Part shown: one piece after another, positions 25,119-34,886 of the stretch
How positions within the stretch are numbered: position 1 is the stretch's first letter
How the letters are laid out: every line of letters begins with the position of its first letter
Assembly (NCBI GenBank): GCA_036794825.1
Contig: DAIRGA010000025.1
Coordinates: 14,032-78,031, forward strand
Direction: 5' to 3'
DNA length: 64,000 nt
Source of the DNA: RZYY01 sp036794825
GTDB taxonomy: Bacteria > Bacteroidota > Bacteroidia > Bacteroidales > 4484-276
The notes under the pieces: model-generated
What the model was told of the DNA's origin: nothing
The model's database searches: none
What the model saw: the letters and a program-made list of their open reading frames with translations, nothing else
Made by a program: the position numbers and the translations under genes

Positions 25119-25145
25119 ATTTATTTTTGAAGCCAAAATTTTGTC

Positions 25146-26366
25146 ATGATGAGAAAGTTTTTGATACTTTTCGCTGCCCTTTTAATTACCCGGATTGCAA
25201 TCGGACAAATAGGGAAACCCGACGTTGTCAAATACCTGGTGGTGCTTTCGATGGATGGATTCAGAAATGATTATATCGAAAAAGCGGCAACACCCACTTT
25301 CGATTCGATTGCCAGAATTGGGGTGAAGTCGAAGGGATTTATCCCGGCATTTCCATCCAAAACATTTCCAAACCATTACACTATGGCTACCGGCTTGTAT
25401 CCTGACAACCACGGGCTGGTGAATAATACTTTTTATGACCCGGAAACCGGCACTACTTACCGGCTGGGCGACAGCTCTACCCGCAACAACCCTTACTATT
25501 ACGGCGGTGAGCCCATTTGGGTAACCGCCTCTAAAGCCGGGCTGAAAACCGCTTCCTATTTCTGGGTAGGCACCGAGTTGCCAATTAAGGGAATTCAACC
25601 TGATTACTGGAAACTATATGATGGCTCAACACCCTTTGAAGCCCGGTTGGATACAGTGATTTACTGGCTTGGCCTTCCTGAGGAACAACGACCAAGGCTC
25701 ATAATGTGGTACCTACAGGAGCCGGATGAATCGGGGCACATTTACGGACCGGAAAGCAACGAAATCTTTGACCTGGTAAGCAATCTTGACAAACTGGTGA
25801 GCGACTTCTGCCATAAAATCAATCAGTTACCACATGCAGGGCAGATCAATCTGATCTTCACCTCCGATCATGGAATGGGGCAACTTTCGAATGACAGGGT
25901 AATTGATCTCGCCACTATTATCCCACCGGATTGGGTAGAGAAAGTAGTGGGTGGAAATCCAAACTACAACATCAAAACTAAACCTGAATACCTCGATACA
26001 ATTTTTCAACGACTTGTTGAAACCGAAAACATTAAAGTCTGGAAAAACCCTGATTTACCAGCAAGACTTAATTATGGTAAAAATCCGCGCACACTCGATC
26101 TTACTGTTGCAGCTGATCTGGGCTGGAGCATTAATTGGCAGAGATATTCCAATTACCGGTCGTCGGGAGGCACACATGGCTACGACCCAGCCTACCCGGA
26201 AATGCATGCAATTTTTTATGCCATTGGCCCCTCATTTAAAAGATACCATCTGCACCCCGCCATCGAAAATGTCAACCTGTATGTGTTGATGGCTGAACTG
26301 CTTGGACTAAGTCCGGCTCCCAACGACGGTGACCTGGAAAAAGTGATAGATATGCTGAGACCCTGA
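25146..26366 (+). CDS. Secreted nucleotide pyrophosphatase/phosphodiesterase (NPP-like)
   Basis: 406 residues of the alkaline-phosphatase superfamily, type I phosphodiesterase / nucleotide pyrophosphatase branch. Signal peptide residues 1-20 (ending IAIGQ). Metal site and nucleophile pattern: VVLSMDGFRNDY, then FPSKTFPNHYTMATGLYPDNHG with the nucleophilic Thr in KTFPN, and later TSDHGMG and GTHGYDPAYPEMHAIF. It should hydrolyse phosphodiester or pyrophosphate bonds in the periplasm. Length and motifs are intact. A second ATG one codon downstream is an equally possible start. Physiological substrate unknown. Confidence 0.9.
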   Translation: MMRKFLILFAALLITRIAIGQIGKPDVVKYLVVLSMDGFRNDYIEKAATPTFDSIARIGVKSKGFIPAFPSKTFPNHYTMATGLYPDNHGLVNNTFYDPETGTTYRLGDSSTRNNPYYYGGEPIWVTASKAGLKTASYFWVGTELPIKGIQPDYWKLYDGSTPFEARLDTVIYWLGLPEEQRPRLIMWYLQEPDESGHIYGPESNEIFDLVSNLDKLVSDFCHKINQLPHAGQINLIFTSDHGMGQLSNDRVIDLATIIPPDWVEKVVGGNPNYNIKTKPEYLDTIFQRLVETENIKVWKNPDLPARLNYGKNPRTLDLTVAADLGWSINWQRYSNYRSSGGTHGYDPAYPEMHAIFYAIGPSFKRYHLHPAIENVNLYVLMAELLGLSPAPNDGDLEKVIDMLRP

Positions 26367-26561
26367 TTTTTAAAAAACAAGGCCTCATATACAGATAATA
26401 TGTCAATACACCACCACAATACATTGATAATGTGTGTTTAACAAACAAACTTTTCCAAACAAAAAATTTCCCGTTTACTCAACTCTTCACCTGATCGAAT
26501 CGAATTAGGGTAATTGGGCGACAATTAATTATTAGCATATAGATAAATCACTACATTTCAG

Positions 26562-27137
26562 ATGCTGCAACCAAAATTCAATATCATTCTTGCTTCCAAC
26601 TCTCCGCGCCGTCAGAAACTGCTTAAAGAGATGAGGATTGATTTTCGGGTTGAGGTAAAACCCGTTGAAGAGGATTTTCATCCGGAAATGAAACCGGAGG
26701 AGATAGCACTTTTCCTGTGCGAAAAGAAAATCAAAGCTTTTGATGATTCGGAAATCGGTCCGCAAACACTTATTATTACGGCCGATACCATAGTTTGTTT
26801 AGGCGATGAAATCCTCAATAAGCCCGAAAGCCGTGAACATGCAATCGAAATGATTGAAAAGCTTTCGGGCCGGTTACACAGGGTGATAACAGGTGTGGCG
26901 TTAAGATCGAAAGAGAAGATGATTTCGTTCACCGAGACGACGGAGGTAATTTTCAAAAATCTCAATCGCATGGAAATTGAATTTTATACAGATAATTTCG
27001 AACCTTATGATAAAGCGGGCGCTTACGGGATACAGGAATGGATAGGTTTAACAGGCATCGAAAGAATCAACGGCTCATACTACAACGTAGTCGGGCTGCC
27101 CACTGCAAGGCTTTGGAAAGAGCTCGCTGCGTTTTGA
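26562..27137 (+). CDS. maf: Maf-family nucleoside triphosphate pyrophosphatase
   Basis: 191 residues. Maf proteins hydrolyse dTTP/UTP or modified nucleotides to the monophosphate, acting as house-cleaning enzymes. The N-terminal signature ILASNSPRRQKLLKEM, the ITADTIVCLGDEIL segment and YDKAGAYGIQEW are all visible. It opens a rightward group (DUF502, surE, small membrane protein, lpxB). Whether it is the YhdE (dTTP/UTP) or YceF subtype cannot be settled here. Confidence 0.93.
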   Translation: MLQPKFNIILASNSPRRQKLLKEMRIDFRVEVKPVEEDFHPEMKPEEIALFLCEKKIKAFDDSEIGPQTLIITADTIVCLGDEILNKPESREHAIEMIEKLSGRLHRVITGVALRSKEKMISFTETTEVIFKNLNRMEIEFYTDNFEPYDKAGAYGIQEWIGLTGIERINGSYYNVVGLPTARLWKELAAF

Positions 27138-27215
27138 GTTTAAATTTCCCTTTGCCAATAACATTATCACCAATCCGTTGTTTGAAAGATACCAAAACTG
27201 ACTTTTAACGTTCCA

Positions 27216-27803
27216 ATGGAATCCAACAAATTAATCACCCGTTTGATCCGATATTTCTTTCAGGGACTTTTATTTACGGGTCCTATTGCGATTACGATTT
27301 ATTCGGTATGGATCATTTTCGATTGGGTTGACGGGTTGCTCTACAAACACATCGAGAACTACTTTGGTTTTCCAATTCCAGGCCTGGGAATACTTGCAAT
27401 GCTTATCATTATTACCTTAACCGGCTTTGTTGGGTCTTCGTTTCTATTCAAACCAATGGTAAAACAACTTGACGCGCTGTTGGCGAGAACTCCGTTTATC
27501 AAGATAATTTACACATCGGTAAAAGACCTGATTGCTGCTTTTGTGGGGCAAAAAAAACGGTTCAATCAGCCTGTACTGGTCAAAGTTACCAATGATGGCG
27601 CAATTGAAAAGATTGGGTTTATCACGGACGAAGACCTGAGTGTTTTAGGCATATCCGAAAAAAAGATCGCTGTTTATCTTCCTCATTCTTACGCCTGGTC
27701 GGGTAATTTGTTCATCGTTCCGGCTACACATGTTACCCGTATCGAAGCCTCAGCCACCGAAGTGATGAAATACATTATCTCAGCCGGAGTTACAAAAATT
27801 TGA
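27216..27803 (+). CDS. DUF502-family membrane protein
   Basis: 195 residues with two membrane segments (about 10-35 and 58-80), followed by a soluble domain ending in PATHVTRIEASATEVMKYIISAGV, the DUF502 signature. No enzymatic role is established. A TTG at its end (27800) could start surE, but the later ATG is preferred, leaving a 14-base gap. It lies in the maf-surE-lpxB group. Confidence 0.85.
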   Translation: MESNKLITRLIRYFFQGLLFTGPIAITIYSVWIIFDWVDGLLYKHIENYFGFPIPGLGILAMLIIITLTGFVGSSFLFKPMVKQLDALLARTPFIKIIYTSVKDLIAAFVGQKKRFNQPVLVKVTNDGAIEKIGFITDEDLSVLGISEKKIAVYLPHSYAWSGNLFIVPATHVTRIEASATEVMKYIISAGVTKI

Positions 27804-27817
27804 AATACTCTACTACC

Positions 27818-28654
27818 ATGGATAAAAACAGACCAACCATACTGGTTACCAACGACGATGGAATCAACGCTCCCGGTATTCGCACCTTAATCAAGGTTAT
27901 GCGAAAGCTGGGTGATGTGTATGTTGTGGCGCCTGACCGGCCACGTTCAGGAAGTGGACATGCAATAACCGTTTCGATGCCGCTCAGGGTGTCACCGGTT
28001 CACAAGGAAGATGGCTACCAGGAATTCCGCTGCAACGGAACCCCGGTGGATTGCGTGAAACTCGGCGTTCAGATTGTTCTGCGCCGTCAACCTGACCTGC
28101 TGGTTTCGGGTATCAATCATGGTTCCAATGCGTCCATCAACGTGGTTTATTCGGGAACAATGGCTGCGGTGATCGAGGCTGCAATTGACAAAATTCCTGC
28201 TATCGGATTTTCGCTGGATGATTACGAAATCAACGCAAACTTTTCACATACAGAGAAATACATCGAACAAATCGCAAGGGAAGTGCTCGAAAAAGGGCTT
28301 CCTTACGGCACTTGCCTGAACGTAAATTTTCCGGCATTCAACTTTGAACCGCTTAAAGGAGTGAAAGTCTGCCGCCAATCTCTTGGCTCCTGGAAAGAAA
28401 GATTTGACGAACGAACCGACCCACGCGGACGTGACTACTACTGGATTACAGGCGTTTTCAGCAATCCCGACCACAAAGAAGGAACCGACACCTGGGCCAT
28501 GGAACAGAATTACGTTGCTTTGGTTCCAATGAAATTTGACCTTACCAATCACGATTCTTTATCATTACTGGAACATTTTGATTTTGAGCTAAATCACAAT
28601 TCTCAGCCAGTGTTGGCAAAGGATTCGGTGGAAAAGGCTCACGAACAGGATTAG
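27818..28654 (+). CDS. surE: 5'/3'-nucleotidase SurE
   Basis: 278 residues. Dephosphorylates nucleoside monophosphates and short polyphosphates; linked to stationary-phase survival. The metal-binding signature TNDDGINAPGI near the N-terminus, SGINHGSNASINVVYSGT with the Asn ligand, and GTPVDCVKLG are intact. The ATG at 27818 gives the standard N-terminus MDKNRPTILVTNDDG. The next gene begins 3 bases after the stop. Confidence 0.95.
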   Translation: MDKNRPTILVTNDDGINAPGIRTLIKVMRKLGDVYVVAPDRPRSGSGHAITVSMPLRVSPVHKEDGYQEFRCNGTPVDCVKLGVQIVLRRQPDLLVSGINHGSNASINVVYSGTMAAVIEAAIDKIPAIGFSLDDYEINANFSHTEKYIEQIAREVLEKGLPYGTCLNVNFPAFNFEPLKGVKVCRQSLGSWKERFDERTDPRGRDYYWITGVFSNPDHKEGTDTWAMEQNYVALVPMKFDLTNHDSLSLLEHFDFELNHNSQPVLAKDSVEKAHEQD

Positions 28655-28657
28655 CGG

Positions 28658-28948
28658 ATGAAACAAATACATCAGTTTTTCGACAGAGATTCTCATGTTT
28701 TCGGGGCTTTGGTTGGATTGGCCACACCGGCTGTACTTTACGTGATATTCAAAAATATCCTTTCATTAATGCCCTTCATTGCCCAGGCAACTGGTAACCC
28801 AGGCAACAAAATTATGCTGCTGTCTCTTGCCGGAAACCTGCTCTGGATACGCTATTTTCTGGTGAACAAAAAAGCAGAAAACACCGGAATTGCCCTTGTT
28901 TCCATAACTCTACTGATGGTGATCCTATTCTTCATATTTTTCAGGTAA
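28658..28948 (+). CDS. Small membrane protein, unknown function
   Basis: 96 residues with three predicted hydrophobic segments (about 16-35, 50-66 and 75-95). It is squeezed between surE (3-base gap) and lpxB (abutting, no gap), so it is almost certainly translated and co-transcribed. No family is recognised. The location next to lipid A synthesis hints at an envelope role, but nothing in the sequence proves it. Confidence 0.75.
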   Translation: MKQIHQFFDRDSHVFGALVGLATPAVLYVIFKNILSLMPFIAQATGNPGNKIMLLSLAGNLLWIRYFLVNKKAENTGIALVSITLLMVILFFIFFR

Positions 28949-30076
28949 ATGAAATACTACATCATAGCCGGCGAGGCTTCAGGCGATATTCATGCTGCTA
29001 ATCTTATCAAAGAGATCAAATTGCTGGACAACCAAGCCCAATTTCGGGTTTGGGGCGGCGATAAAATGCAAGAGCAGGGCGCCGTCCTGGTCAAGCATTA
29101 CAGGCAGCTGGCTTTCATGGGGTTCTATGAAGTTATCGCTAATCTCCGGACAATCATTCGCAACTTGAAATTTTGCAAACAGGATATCCTTGATTATCAA
29201 CCTGATGCGTTGATCCTAGTGGACTATCCTGGTTTTAACCTCCGCATTGCCGGGTTTGCCCATCAGAAAGGTTTTAAAGTGTTTTATTACATCTCACCCC
29301 AAATATGGGCATGGAAGCAATCGCGCGTTAAGAAGATCAGAAAATTTGTTGACAGGATGTATGTGATCCTTCCGTTTGAGAAGGATTTTTACGCCAACCA
29401 TAATGTCGAAGTGGATTATGTTGGCCACCCGCTGCTCGATGTTATCGAAAACGAAAAATCCAATCTACCTGAAGCACTCAAGTTTAGAAGTTTGAACGGT
29501 TTAAATGAAAAGCCAATCATTGCATTGCTACCAGGTAGCCGCAAACAGGAAATCTCAAAAATACTGCCGGAAATGCTTTCGGTATCGCCATTTTACCCTG
29601 ATTATCAATTTATTATTGCAGCAGCATCGGCCATCGAAATGGACTACTACCAGCAATTTATTGATAAATCATCATTAAAAGTCATCTATCATCAAACCCA
29701 CTCTCTTCTGCAAAATGCTGCTGCTGCGCTGGTAACTTCCGGCACGGCAACCCTTGAAACGGCACTGATGAATGTTCCGGAAGTAGTTTGCTACAAGGGT
29801 AACTGGCTTTCGTTTCAAATTGCCAAACGGATAGTTAACGTGAAATATATCTCACTGGTCAATTTGATTGCTGATAAACCTGTGGTTACCGAGTTGATTC
29901 AGGATAAGCTCAATACCAGTAGTTTAAAGGGAGAATTAGAGAAAATTCTTGAAGATGAGAACAGAAACCGAATATTCAGGGATTATGCTCAATTGAGAGA
30001 ACTGTTGGGAAACAAAGGCGCATCGGCGCTGGCAGCCGGGTTGATGGTTTCAAGACTTAAAAGCAGCCGGCTGTGA
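28949..30076 (+). CDS. lpxB: Lipid-A-disaccharide synthase
   Basis: 375 residues, GT19-family glycosyltransferase that joins UDP-2,3-diacylglucosamine to lipid X to form the lipid A disaccharide at the inner membrane. Signatures: IAGEASGDIHAANL at the N-terminus, YYISPQIWAWKQSRVKKI, VDYVGHPLLDV and LLPGSRKQEISKILP, then TSGTATLETALMNVPEVVCYK. All fit the family and the length is normal. It begins directly after the preceding stop. Confidence 0.95.
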   Translation: MKYYIIAGEASGDIHAANLIKEIKLLDNQAQFRVWGGDKMQEQGAVLVKHYRQLAFMGFYEVIANLRTIIRNLKFCKQDILDYQPDALILVDYPGFNLRIAGFAHQKGFKVFYYISPQIWAWKQSRVKKIRKFVDRMYVILPFEKDFYANHNVEVDYVGHPLLDVIENEKSNLPEALKFRSLNGLNEKPIIALLPGSRKQEISKILPEMLSVSPFYPDYQFIIAAASAIEMDYYQQFIDKSSLKVIYHQTHSLLQNAAAALVTSGTATLETALMNVPEVVCYKGNWLSFQIAKRIVNVKYISLVNLIADKPVVTELIQDKLNTSSLKGELEKILEDENRNRIFRDYAQLRELLGNKGASALAAGLMVSRLKSSRL

Positions 30077-30102
30077 GAAATACCTTCTTACCTGAAGGCT
30101 AA

Positions 30103-30651
30103 TCAAAGCGTTTCATTTTTCCATTCACTTCGCAGCAATCCGAAAATTTCGAGGTCAACAAACCGGTTATTGAGGTTTTCTCCATGGCGCTCAATTCCTT
30201 CGAACGTAAAATTCAGTCTTCTGGGAACGTTGCTGCTACGCAAATTTCCAACAGCACATCTGATTTGAATCCTGTTCATTTCCAACTGATCAAAAGCTTT
30301 GTCTATCAAAACTTTGAGCGATTGAGTAATTATTCCGTTGCCCACAAAAGGTGGAGCAAGCCAGTAACCGATCTCCAGTTTTCGGTTGTGGCGGTCAATG
30401 TCCTTGTAGCCGATCAATCCCGCAACCTCTTCCTTGTAACGGATTGTGAATACCATTTCCCTGCTGTGAGGCATGAACAGACTCCCTATAAATGCCTCAG
30501 TATCTGACGGTTTAATTGTAAAATCAACAAAAGGCAGCCAATTTCTCAGGTTTTCGCGATGCTTGTCAATCAGGCTAAAAATCGGTGTGGTATCCGAGTA
30601 GCTGAGACGACTTAAGGTTATATCCTGGTTTACTTCTAATAAATTGATCAT
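30103..30651 (-). CDS. GNAT acetyltransferase (RimJ/RimL-like)
   Basis: 182 residues of the GNAT fold, RimJ/RimL-like: the substrate-side segment LIDKHRENLRNWLPFVDF, the central IGYKDIDRHNRKLEIGYWLAPPFVGNGIITQSLKVLIDKAF with an acetyl-CoA-binding loop, and NRIQIRCAVGNLRSSNVPRRLNF. Related enzymes acetylate N-termini of ribosomal proteins or small molecules; the substrate here is unknown. ATG at 30651 is preferred over an upstream TTG. Convergent with lpxB. Confidence 0.85.
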   Translation of the reverse strand: MINLLEVNQDITLSRLSYSDTTPIFSLIDKHRENLRNWLPFVDFTIKPSDTEAFIGSLFMPHSREMVFTIRYKEEVAGLIGYKDIDRHNRKLEIGYWLAPPFVGNGIITQSLKVLIDKAFDQLEMNRIQIRCAVGNLRSSNVPRRLNFTFEGIERHGENLNNRFVDLEIFGLLRSEWKNETL

Positions 30652-30772
30652 AAGCAACTTAAAAGATTATTTCGATTATTCCAAACCATTTACGCCTCTG
30701 CAAATGTAGTGGATTAAACCCGTACAAATTCCCACCTGGCAAACATTTTATCCGAGTTAGGAACAATCCATG

Positions 30773-30780
30773 TAATTTTG
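30773..30780 (+). promoter_or_regulatory. Putative -7 box of mfd (TAATTTTG)
   Basis: TAATTTTG matches TAnnTTTG and ends only 14 bases before the TTG start of mfd, which implies an almost leaderless mRNA. No -33 TTG is seen. Confidence 0.45.
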
Positions 30781-30794
30781 CAGGAAATTCAAAA

Positions 30795-33700
30795 TTGATC
30801 GGTTTGACTTCAGAAGAGATCATCGCCCGCTACGAGAATAGTCCTGAGTTTGGAGTAATTTCGGATCAGCTGCAAAAAGGATCTGGAACAAGACTGCAAA
30901 TCAAAGGGATGAAAGGCTCGCAACCGGCATTTGTTGCTGCAGCGTTGCTTCATTCACACAAAAATCCTCATGTTTTTGTATTGCCAGACAAGGAGTCGGC
31001 AGCCTATTTCCATAACGACCTTGAGAGTCTTTTCGATGAGCGCGAGATGGAGTACGTTAGCAGGAAAATCTTATTCCTGCCCACCTCCTACAAACGTCCT
31101 TTTGAGCTGGATGAGCCGGATAGTGCGGGAATACTGCTTCGTAGCGAGGTGTTGAATAAAATTATTACCACCAGAGACTCCCTTGCAATTGTGACCTATC
31201 CAGAAGCGCTGGCTGAGAAAGTGGCCGACAGAATTACCGTTGGGCAAAACTCATTGAAAATCAGTAAGGGGGATAAAATCACCCTCGATTTCATGATGGA
31301 GTTTCTTGCCGAAATGAACTTTGAGCGGGTGGATTTTGTTGCTGAACCCGGCCAATACGCTGTGAGGGGTGGGATTGTTGATATATTTTCATTTTCAAAT
31401 GATTACCCTTTCAGGATTGAGTTTTTCGGCAACGAAATCGAAACCATCCGCACTTTCGATCCCGGCGACCAACTCTCGTTAACAATGATGCCAACGGTAA
31501 CCGTTATGCCGGATTTACAGAACACGGAATTTACGGCAGAAAGAATCCCATTTACGAGGTATCTGAACCCAACAACTGTATTTTGGTTCGAAAATCTCCA
31601 TTTTGCCATCGAAAAAATTGAATCTGGTTTTGAGAAACTGGCCGAGCGTCCAGCATTTAGCGGTACCGAAACTACTCCGGGTAAATATTTTGTCAGCGGT
31701 AATGAATTTGCTGCCGATGTCCTTGCATTCTCCTGCATCGAGTTTGGCACAAACACAATGTTTCGTACAGAGGTTGTAATTCAATACCAGGCTGAATCCC
31801 AGCCCTCTTTCAACAAAAACTTTGAAATGCTCATTGCAAAGTTGAATGAGAATACATCTGCTGACATCGGGAATATCATTTTCACGACCAATCTCAAACA
31901 GGCCGAGCGGCTGCACGCCATTCTCGACGACACGCACCTGAAGGACGGCAAAAAGAACCGGACGGTTTATTCAACCATTGCCAGATCAATTCACGAGGGT
32001 TTTGTTGATGCCACTACCGGAATTGCGTGTTTTACTGACCACCAAATATTCGACCGGTATCACCGGTTTCATCTGCGCGAAAGCATAAAAGGCCGTGAAG
32101 CGTTAACTTTGAAGGAGTTGTACAACCTTCAGCCCGGCGATTTTGTTACCCATATTGACCATGGAGTCGGGCGGTTCGACGGGCTGGAAATCATCGAAAG
32201 CAACGGCAAACCGCAGGAAGCCATCAGGCTAGTTTACCAGGACGGCGATTTGCTCTACCTTAGCATTCACTCATTGCACCGCATTGCAAAATTTGTCGGG
32301 AAAGAAGGCATTGCCCCAAGTCTGAACAAGCTGGGCACCAACAACTGGAACAGGCTGAAAGAGAGGACTAAAAAGAAGGTTAAGGATATTGCCAAAGACC
32401 TGATAAAACTCTACTCTTCACGCCGTGCTTCAAAAGGATTCGCCTTCTCTCCCGACAGCTACCTTCAACACGAACTGGAAGCTTCGTTTATTTACGAAGA
32501 CACACCGGATCAACTAAAAGCAACCATAGAGGTAAAGGCCGACCTGGAGAAAGACTTCCCAATGGACAGGCTGGTTTGCGGAGATGTTGGTTTTGGCAAA
32601 ACCGAAGTCGCTGTCAGGGCGGCCTTCAAGGCAGCTACCGACAGCAAACAGGTGGCAATCCTTGTCCCGACAACCATTCTCGCTCTTCAGCATTTCAAAA
32701 CTTTTCGCAAACGACTGAATAATTTTCCGGTAAATATTGAGTACATCAATCGCTTTAAATCCGCCAAAGAGCAAACCAAAATCATCAAGGAACTGGCAGA
32801 GGGGAAAATTGACATCATTATCGGCACCCACAGGCTGGTAGGTAACGATGTAAAATTCAAAGACCTCGGCCTGCTTGTCATTGATGAGGAGCAAAAATTC
32901 GGTGTATCCATCAAAGAAAAACTGAAAAAATTAAAAGTGAATGTTGACTCGCTCACACTCACGGCCACACCCATTCCTCGCACACTGCAATTCTCGCTGA
33001 TGGGCGCCCGCGATTTATCGGTCATCAACACACCTCCACCCAACCGGATTCCTATCCGTACCGAAGTTTCCAGCTTTGGCAGCCAGATAATCAGCAACGC
33101 CATTAACTACGAAATAAGCCGCGGTGGCCAGGTATTTTTTGTACACAACAGGGTTCAAAACATCAATGATGTGGCCGATATGATCCGGAAATTCTGTCCC
33201 GGGGTGAAAGTGGCTGTCGGGCACGGACAAATGGAAGGCAGTGACCTTGAGCAAGTTATGCTCGACTTTATCGAAGGGGATTATGACGTCCTGCTGGCAA
33301 CTACCATTATCGAAAACGGGTTGGATATTCCCAATGCCAACACCATCATCATCAACGATGCGCAAAACTTCGGGCTGAGCGATCTGCACCAGTTGCGGGG
33401 CCGGGTAGGACGATCAAATAAACAAGCGTTTTGCTACCTGCTCTCTCCGCCACTCTCCACTCTTACGCAGGAAGCCCGTAAGCGCCTGAAAGCCATCGAA
33501 GAGTTCTCAAGTCTCGGAAGTGGTTTCAACATTGCCATGCGCGACCTCGATATCCGGGGCGCAGGAAACATGCTTGGAGCCGAACAAAGCGGGTTTATCT
33601 CGGAGATCGGTTTTGAAATGTACAACAAAATCCTTGACGAAGCCATGTCGGAGTTGAGAGAAGAGGAATTTCAGGATGTTTTTGGCGATCAAAAGGAGGT

Positions 33701-34178
33701 GGTTTATGTGAAGGACTGCCTGATTGAAACCGATTTCGAACTATTGATCCCGAATGACTATATCTCTGTAACTACTGAAAGGATAAGCATTTACAAAGAA
33801 CTTGACAATATCGAAACAGAAGAAAGCCTGCACAAAATCGAAATGCAACTCACCGATCGGTTTGGGCCGATTCCCATTCAGGTCAGGGGATTGTTTAACG
33901 CCATCAGGCTAAGATGGGCTGCGAAAAAGATCGGCTTTGAAAAAGTTGTGCTGCGCAATGGTAACCTGATCGGCTATTTTACAGGAACGGAGGACTCTTC
34001 TTACTACAACTCCCCGGCCTTTACGCACGTTCTCAACTACATAAAGAACAATCCACGGGTTTGCAGCATGAGAGAAAATAAGCAGAAGCTAAGCCTGAAG
34101 TTTGTTGGGGTAAATTCTGTTGAAGCGGCCATCAAAAAAATCGAGCCACTGGTTTACAAGGTTGGTACGGAAGGTTGA
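30795..34178 (+). CDS. mfd: Transcription-repair coupling factor Mfd
   Basis: 1127 residues. Removes RNA polymerase stalled at DNA lesions and recruits UvrA. Domain order is normal: UvrB-like N-terminal region, the CarD-like RNAP-interacting domain (LQPGDFVTHIDHGVGRFDG, about residue 450), then a RecG-like superfamily 2 motor with CGDVGFGKTEVA (Walker A), VIDEEQKFG (DEEQ box), TATPIPRTL, and the TTIIENGLDIPNANT and QLRGRVGRS motifs. The C-terminal TRCF domain follows. The only start in a suitable place is the TTG at 30795; no ATG exists upstream in frame. Convergent with tatA, 3 bases apart. Confidence 0.96.
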   Translation: MIGLTSEEIIARYENSPEFGVISDQLQKGSGTRLQIKGMKGSQPAFVAAALLHSHKNPHVFVLPDKESAAYFHNDLESLFDEREMEYVSRKILFLPTSYKRPFELDEPDSAGILLRSEVLNKIITTRDSLAIVTYPEALAEKVADRITVGQNSLKISKGDKITLDFMMEFLAEMNFERVDFVAEPGQYAVRGGIVDIFSFSNDYPFRIEFFGNEIETIRTFDPGDQLSLTMMPTVTVMPDLQNTEFTAERIPFTRYLNPTTVFWFENLHFAIEKIESGFEKLAERPAFSGTETTPGKYFVSGNEFAADVLAFSCIEFGTNTMFRTEVVIQYQAESQPSFNKNFEMLIAKLNENTSADIGNIIFTTNLKQAERLHAILDDTHLKDGKKNRTVYSTIARSIHEGFVDATTGIACFTDHQIFDRYHRFHLRESIKGREALTLKELYNLQPGDFVTHIDHGVGRFDGLEIIESNGKPQEAIRLVYQDGDLLYLSIHSLHRIAKFVGKEGIAPSLNKLGTNNWNRLKERTKKKVKDIAKDLIKLYSSRRASKGFAFSPDSYLQHELEASFIYEDTPDQLKATIEVKADLEKDFPMDRLVCGDVGFGKTEVAVRAAFKAATDSKQVAILVPTTILALQHFKTFRKRLNNFPVNIEYINRFKSAKEQTKIIKELAEGKIDIIIGTHRLVGNDVKFKDLGLLVIDEEQKFGVSIKEKLKKLKVNVDSLTLTATPIPRTLQFSLMGARDLSVINTPPPNRIPIRTEVSSFGSQIISNAINYEISRGGQVFFVHNRVQNINDVADMIRKFCPGVKVAVGHGQMEGSDLEQVMLDFIEGDYDVLLATTIIENGLDIPNANTIIINDAQNFGLSDLHQLRGRVGRSNKQAFCYLLSPPLSTLTQEARKRLKAIEEFSSLGSGFNIAMRDLDIRGAGNMLGAEQSGFISEIGFEMYNKILDEAMSELREEEFQDVFGDQKEVVYVKDCLIETDFELLIPNDYISVTTERISIYKELDNIETEESLHKIEMQLTDRFGPIPIQVRGLFNAIRLRWAAKKIGFEKVVLRNGNLIGYFTGTEDSSYYNSPAFTHVLNYIKNNPRVCSMRENKQKLSLKFVGVNSVEAAIKKIEPLVYKVGTEG

Positions 34179-34181
34179 GGA

Positions 34182-34367
34182 TTATTCCTTTTTCTTGGTT
34201 TCGTCGCCCTCTTTCATCCCCTCTTTGAACTCCCTGATGCCCTTTCCCATTCCTTTCATCAGTTCAGGAATCTTCTTGCCGCCAAAAAGCAGCAGCACGA
34301 TTACGACTATTAGGATAATTTCAGTTGGCCCTAAAAAGCCTGCGAGGTTTATTGGTGAGATGTTCAT
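34182..34367 (-). CDS. tatA: Twin-arginine translocase subunit TatA/E
   Basis: 61 residues: one membrane helix (about residues 14-30, PTEIILIVVIVLLLFGGKKIP) with the conserved F-G hinge, then an amphipathic helix (ELMKGMGKGIREFKEG) and a short charged tail. TatA forms the pore of the Tat pathway, which exports folded proteins. No tatC is in the window. Confidence 0.92.
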   Translation of the reverse strand: MNISPINLAGFLGPTEIILIVVIVLLLFGGKKIPELMKGMGKGIREFKEGMKEGDETKKKE

Positions 34368-34402
34368 ATCGGTTTGTTAAATTTGAGCAAAGATAGATTT
34401 AA

Positions 34403-34666
34403 TTATTCAACCTGACTGCTGTTTTTTACCGGTTCGAAATCAGCATCGGTAAAGAGGTTGAGCTGATTTGGAGAAATATACTGAACCGGCTTTTCCTCAA
34501 CTTTTAAGGAGAGAAAGTTATCAATTGATTTTTTGATCAGTTTGATGGGGGTGGTGTGTCTCAAACGGCAATTTTTGTCGAGTGATTTTTTTTGCCTTGC
34601 CGACAATTTAAAGGTGATTGGTTTGTATTTCACCGCCTTACGTTTTCTCTTTGCTTTAGTTGCCAT
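34403..34666 (-). CDS. Small basic protein, unknown function
   Basis: 87 residues. The N-terminal half is very basic (KAKRKRKAVKYKP...KLSARQKKSLDKNCRLR), and the C-terminal half is acidic and polar. The middle, TPIKLIKKSIDNFLS, could be a short helix as in ribbon-helix-helix proteins, but no match is certain. It sits 35 bases upstream of tatA on the same strand and may be co-transcribed. A nucleic-acid-binding role is a guess based on charge. Confidence 0.65.
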   Translation of the reverse strand: MATKAKRKRKAVKYKPITFKLSARQKKSLDKNCRLRHTTPIKLIKKSIDNFLSLKVEEKPVQYISPNQLNLFTDADFEPVKNSSQVE

Positions 34667-34886
34667 AATTCTTTATCAAAAATTGGTATAAAAATACAAA
34701 CTTTTCATTATTACCGGTTTTGATAAATGAATCTATTTGTTTTTCGATAAGTTTTCGTCAGGAATACCCGAAAAATTGAATCAGACAGCATCTAAAACAG
34801 CCGTATTTAAACTGATTATCCCGGACAAGTATTTTCCGGTTCTTTTTCATGAAAAATTCAACCTGCAATTGTCGGGATGTAACTGA

